A stretch of DNA of 7,929 bases. It comes from CAYTZH01 sp964442285. Its GTDB lineage: Bacteria; Myxococcota_A; UBA9160; JAFDET01. Location of the stretch: assembly GCA_964442285.1 (NCBI GenBank), contig CAYTZH010000089.1, forward strand, positions 1 to 7,929, written 5' to 3'. The notes beneath the pieces were generated by a model that worked only from the letters and a program-made list of their open reading frames with translations, did not search any database and had not been told where the DNA came from. The position numbers were made by a program, and so were the translations under genes. Shown piece after piece: positions 7,501 to 7,929 of the stretch (position 1 is its first letter; each line of letters starts with the position of its first letter).

Positions 7501-7628
7501 GCAGGCTGCGACGCGAGGCTCGCGAGATGGGCCCACATGTCCTGGACGCTTCCGGCCCACGCAGTCTGAGAGGGGAACGACAGGGCCAGGCCGATGATCG
7601 GCAATGACAGTAGAGCTCGAAGTCGCAT
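4518..7628 (-). CDS. Large secreted protein of unknown function, first gene of the HEAT-protein operon
   Basis: This encodes 1036 aa from ATG 7628, preceded by AGGGAGAG (7634-7641) at good spacing. The start gives a clean Sec signal peptide, MRLRALL then a hydrophobic run and an AWA-G cleavage site near residue 25. A longer reading from 7847 would add 73 low-complexity residues encoded partly by a repeat and would bury the signal. I recognise no family. Residues 26-340 carry Cys60, 68, 86, 98 and 192 and aromatic-rich stretches (YSELGYFWYAL). A Gly-rich linker lies at 344-350. A charged helix, perhaps coiled coil, spans 392-426. CLDRKP occurs twice (531-536, 646-651), hinting at internal duplication across a helical middle region. 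Residues 705-860 and 910-1036 look beta-rich with alternating hydrophobics. There are 14 Cys in all, suiting an oxidising periplasm or exterior. The one-nucleotide gap to the HEAT gene suggests a functional pair, possibly a lipid- or envelope-related complex. Confidence 0.85.
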   Translation of the reverse strand: MRLRALLSLPIIGLALSFPSQTAWAGSVQDMWAHLASLASQPAALDPVFEIPSPEVAAGCPVPTLEQCQQPGYLAGELDDPDGPACGLLQGTNEDWTCATLFRSELERYSSGPSIFAKSLAPSGVVDSAFHLPPASGNGMYFAGELTSPANSFAYGPSLFEDGRVVGPGVATHITAVDPRPYWGQHLSFDSCQEYAWQSYSELGYFWYALGADRHDPVRALELAFTGNGYAAIGKEHLDGTGFRDAEGNQVLPSERFVPRNAFVVLPKRPRRPGQSAVTGSPSLHRALDLYESGAGKWIVTAVRNARDKRVTKDMAWYEEYWNNMTVERRPPTVVEDPTWELDTGGGGGSPELGYHAPGEDGGDGLEAAYLDRGDQNERTRITGAVPTEFSEGKVMSRMFAAELDELYELQRKKDKLVREWAELDVHFEGSGWDIQTLIDEEELDLSARLDTGASTLDHAVAALPGGTCCGGSAIVAAGSGGGVGQGAVPTLELTPPEPEPYRSLSAESAARARVLDELIAVYAEAKQAGCLDRKPTPCDFSPAEFLGEAIPHAVEEQQAKYDECIALLPYPFDDNLGEERAILEADHDIRRALGENGRQTTATAHPNLHAVVEEIHEIAAGCVFTVPTTMTPAGLRFVQARTASCLDRKPAYHDKLAELTRMVTTLRAIQRAKKAVASIEQLVDPDTGELQRPGALKSWSQDAGNDYFGLEMGYTFGYDTKVAEDVCAFDVMAGGDLRAVAKVLKQPVELLEFQGWVRTDTPSVRLGVEYLGSSFFEGLQRDGASHGETTAIHFAQEGPGLDVEGPRTPPIPVVIGVVPITVGAGIAGKVGVRISVKDSFFDHYDEDYDSADSGTHTIDPNWWHEGPPSDPVPDWAHAVLDEDAQLRAQAYADKFNTWARRAEDFDLCPELRLEGNLGPYVRVEGFAEAAIDGVIASVGVRGAVTIVDAQVGADLDMGLAVDRDPLDMTFYAGMGTSAELTTLSGSIRLFAKLGRRRGLKAELPLVRWNGFSMDHTLFEDQYQISVLDLILAEAD

Positions 7629-7633
7629 GGCTG

Positions 7634-7641
7634 CTCTCCCT
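7634..7641 (-). promoter_or_regulatory. Ribosome-binding site of the 1036-aa secreted protein
   Basis: The minus strand reads AGGGAGAG, then 5 nt, then the ATG at 7628. This purine-rich Shine-Dalgarno decides the start in favour of 7628, which also gives a canonical signal peptide, over the in-frame ATG at 7847. Confidence 0.75.
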
Positions 7642-7752
7642 GGCGGTCGCGCGATCGCGCGCGGATTCGGGGTCTCGATCCGAAACGCGTCGGGCGGCGG
7701 CAATTCCGGCAACGGCGGAGGTGGAGGACGCCAACGAGGGGCAAGCCCTGTA

Positions 7753-7775
7753 CCCCGCGGGAAGGCTCCGCGGGG
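7753..7775. repeat. Perfect 8-bp hairpin in the operon leader region
   Basis: CCCCGCGG (7753-7760), loop GAAGGCT, CCGCGGGG (7768-7775). It is very stable, all G-C, and sits about 125 nt before the operon start. It lacks a T-run on either strand, so it is not a standard terminator. It could be leader structure if transcription starts upstream, or simply GC-rich foldback. Confidence 0.45.
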
Positions 7776-7802
7776 GGGCGCGCGCTCGGGATTCCCCCCA
7801 GT

Positions 7803-7839
7803 CCGCCTACGGTCGCTCCAGGCTGAGATCCCCCGGGGA
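7803..7839. repeat. 37-bp repeat, copy B
   Basis: Same orientation as copy A (2190-2226) with two differences, both in the centre (CTCCAGG here, CTCTAGC there). It lies about 175 nt upstream of the operon start. Together the two copies bracket the operon and the short signal-peptide ORF, a segment of about 5.6 kb. A run of C residues precedes the core in both copies (ATTCCCCCC here, AATCCCC in A), so the related sequence may extend slightly to the left. Confidence 0.8.
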
Positions 7840-7865
7840 GTTGTCACTTCGGGGCTCTTGCCTAT

Positions 7866-7889
7866 CCGACTCGTTCAGCGACGAGTCGG
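7866..7889. repeat. Perfect 9-bp hairpin near the right edge
   Basis: CCGACTCGT (7866-7874), loop TCAGCG, ACGAGTCGG (7881-7889). Outer bases CCTA and TAGG can extend the stem across a small bulge. No T-run follows on either strand, so it is not a classic terminator. It could be a protein-binding palindrome, a mobile-element end, or a structured 3' end of a gene beyond the window. Confidence 0.45.
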
Positions 7890-7929
7890 TTGTAGGGCAG
7901 GGGCACGCCACGGGCGGCGCGGCCGAGCA

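Larger units (their letters stand above)
7629..7929. other. Upstream non-coding region of the operon
   Basis: No gene is supported here. The region holds the ribosome-binding site, repeat copy B and two perfect hairpins. The operon promoter should lie in it, but I cannot identify a convincing -35/-10 pair in sequence this GC-rich. The upstream neighbour lies outside the window. Confidence 0.6.

Noticed and set aside
7629..7847. 73-residue N-terminal extension of the 1036-aa protein from ATG 7847
   Set aside because: The extension is Pro/Arg low-complexity sequence, partly encoded by repeat copy B, and would bury a good signal peptide. ATG 7628 has a strong ribosome-binding site.
1..7929. CRISPR array, tRNA or rRNA genes
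   Set aside because: I found no regularly spaced repeats and no cloverleaf or rRNA-like sequence on either strand.

Overview
This is a high-GC window. Hand counts give 49/60 G+C at 3001-3060 but only 66/120 at 301-420. All recognisable genes read on the minus strand. The secreted proteins with Sec signal peptides, the Rhs fragment and the peptidoglycan-targeting toxin domain point to a diderm (Gram-negative type) bacterium. GC content and gene style fit Myxococcota or other high-GC former deltaproteobacterial lineages. That placement is an inference, because no taxonomic marker gene is present.

Reading in transcription order from the right end: 7629-7929 is non-coding and holds two perfect hairpins and one copy (B) of a 37-bp repeat. 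At 7628-2585 lies a two-gene operon with only 1 nt between the genes. The first gene encodes a 1036-aa secreted protein of no family I recognise. The second encodes a 643-aa membrane-anchored or secreted protein with a beta-rich N-terminal half and a HEAT-repeat C-terminal half. That order of parts recalls the N-terminal module of eukaryotic large lipid transfer proteins (vitellogenin, MTP). This operon is the best candidate here for an undescribed system.

The stretch 2584-2186 is a junction zone. It holds a 35-codon ORF with a signal peptide (a small gene or a gene remnant) and copy A of the 37-bp repeat. Immediately beyond copy A begins a tyrosine recombinase that lacks its N-terminal domain, at 2185-1481. 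It resembles the XerC-like integrases that accompany IS91-family elements. A 150-nt non-coding tail with an inverted repeat follows it.

The left third (1430-242) is an orphan Rhs C-terminal cassette. About 50 residues of Rhs core end in the DPLGL boundary motif, followed by an intact-looking DUF2778/Tlde1-type L,D-transpeptidase-like toxin domain. A four-helix membrane protein starts 22 nt downstream and is the likely immunity protein. This cassette has lower GC than the operon and looks acquired. The first 241 nt are GC-rich and hold no gene I can support.

Overall, a chromosomal secretion-related operon is bounded by two same-orientation repeat copies. It sits beside a decayed integrase and a polymorphic-toxin cassette, which is a typical accessory or rearranged region.
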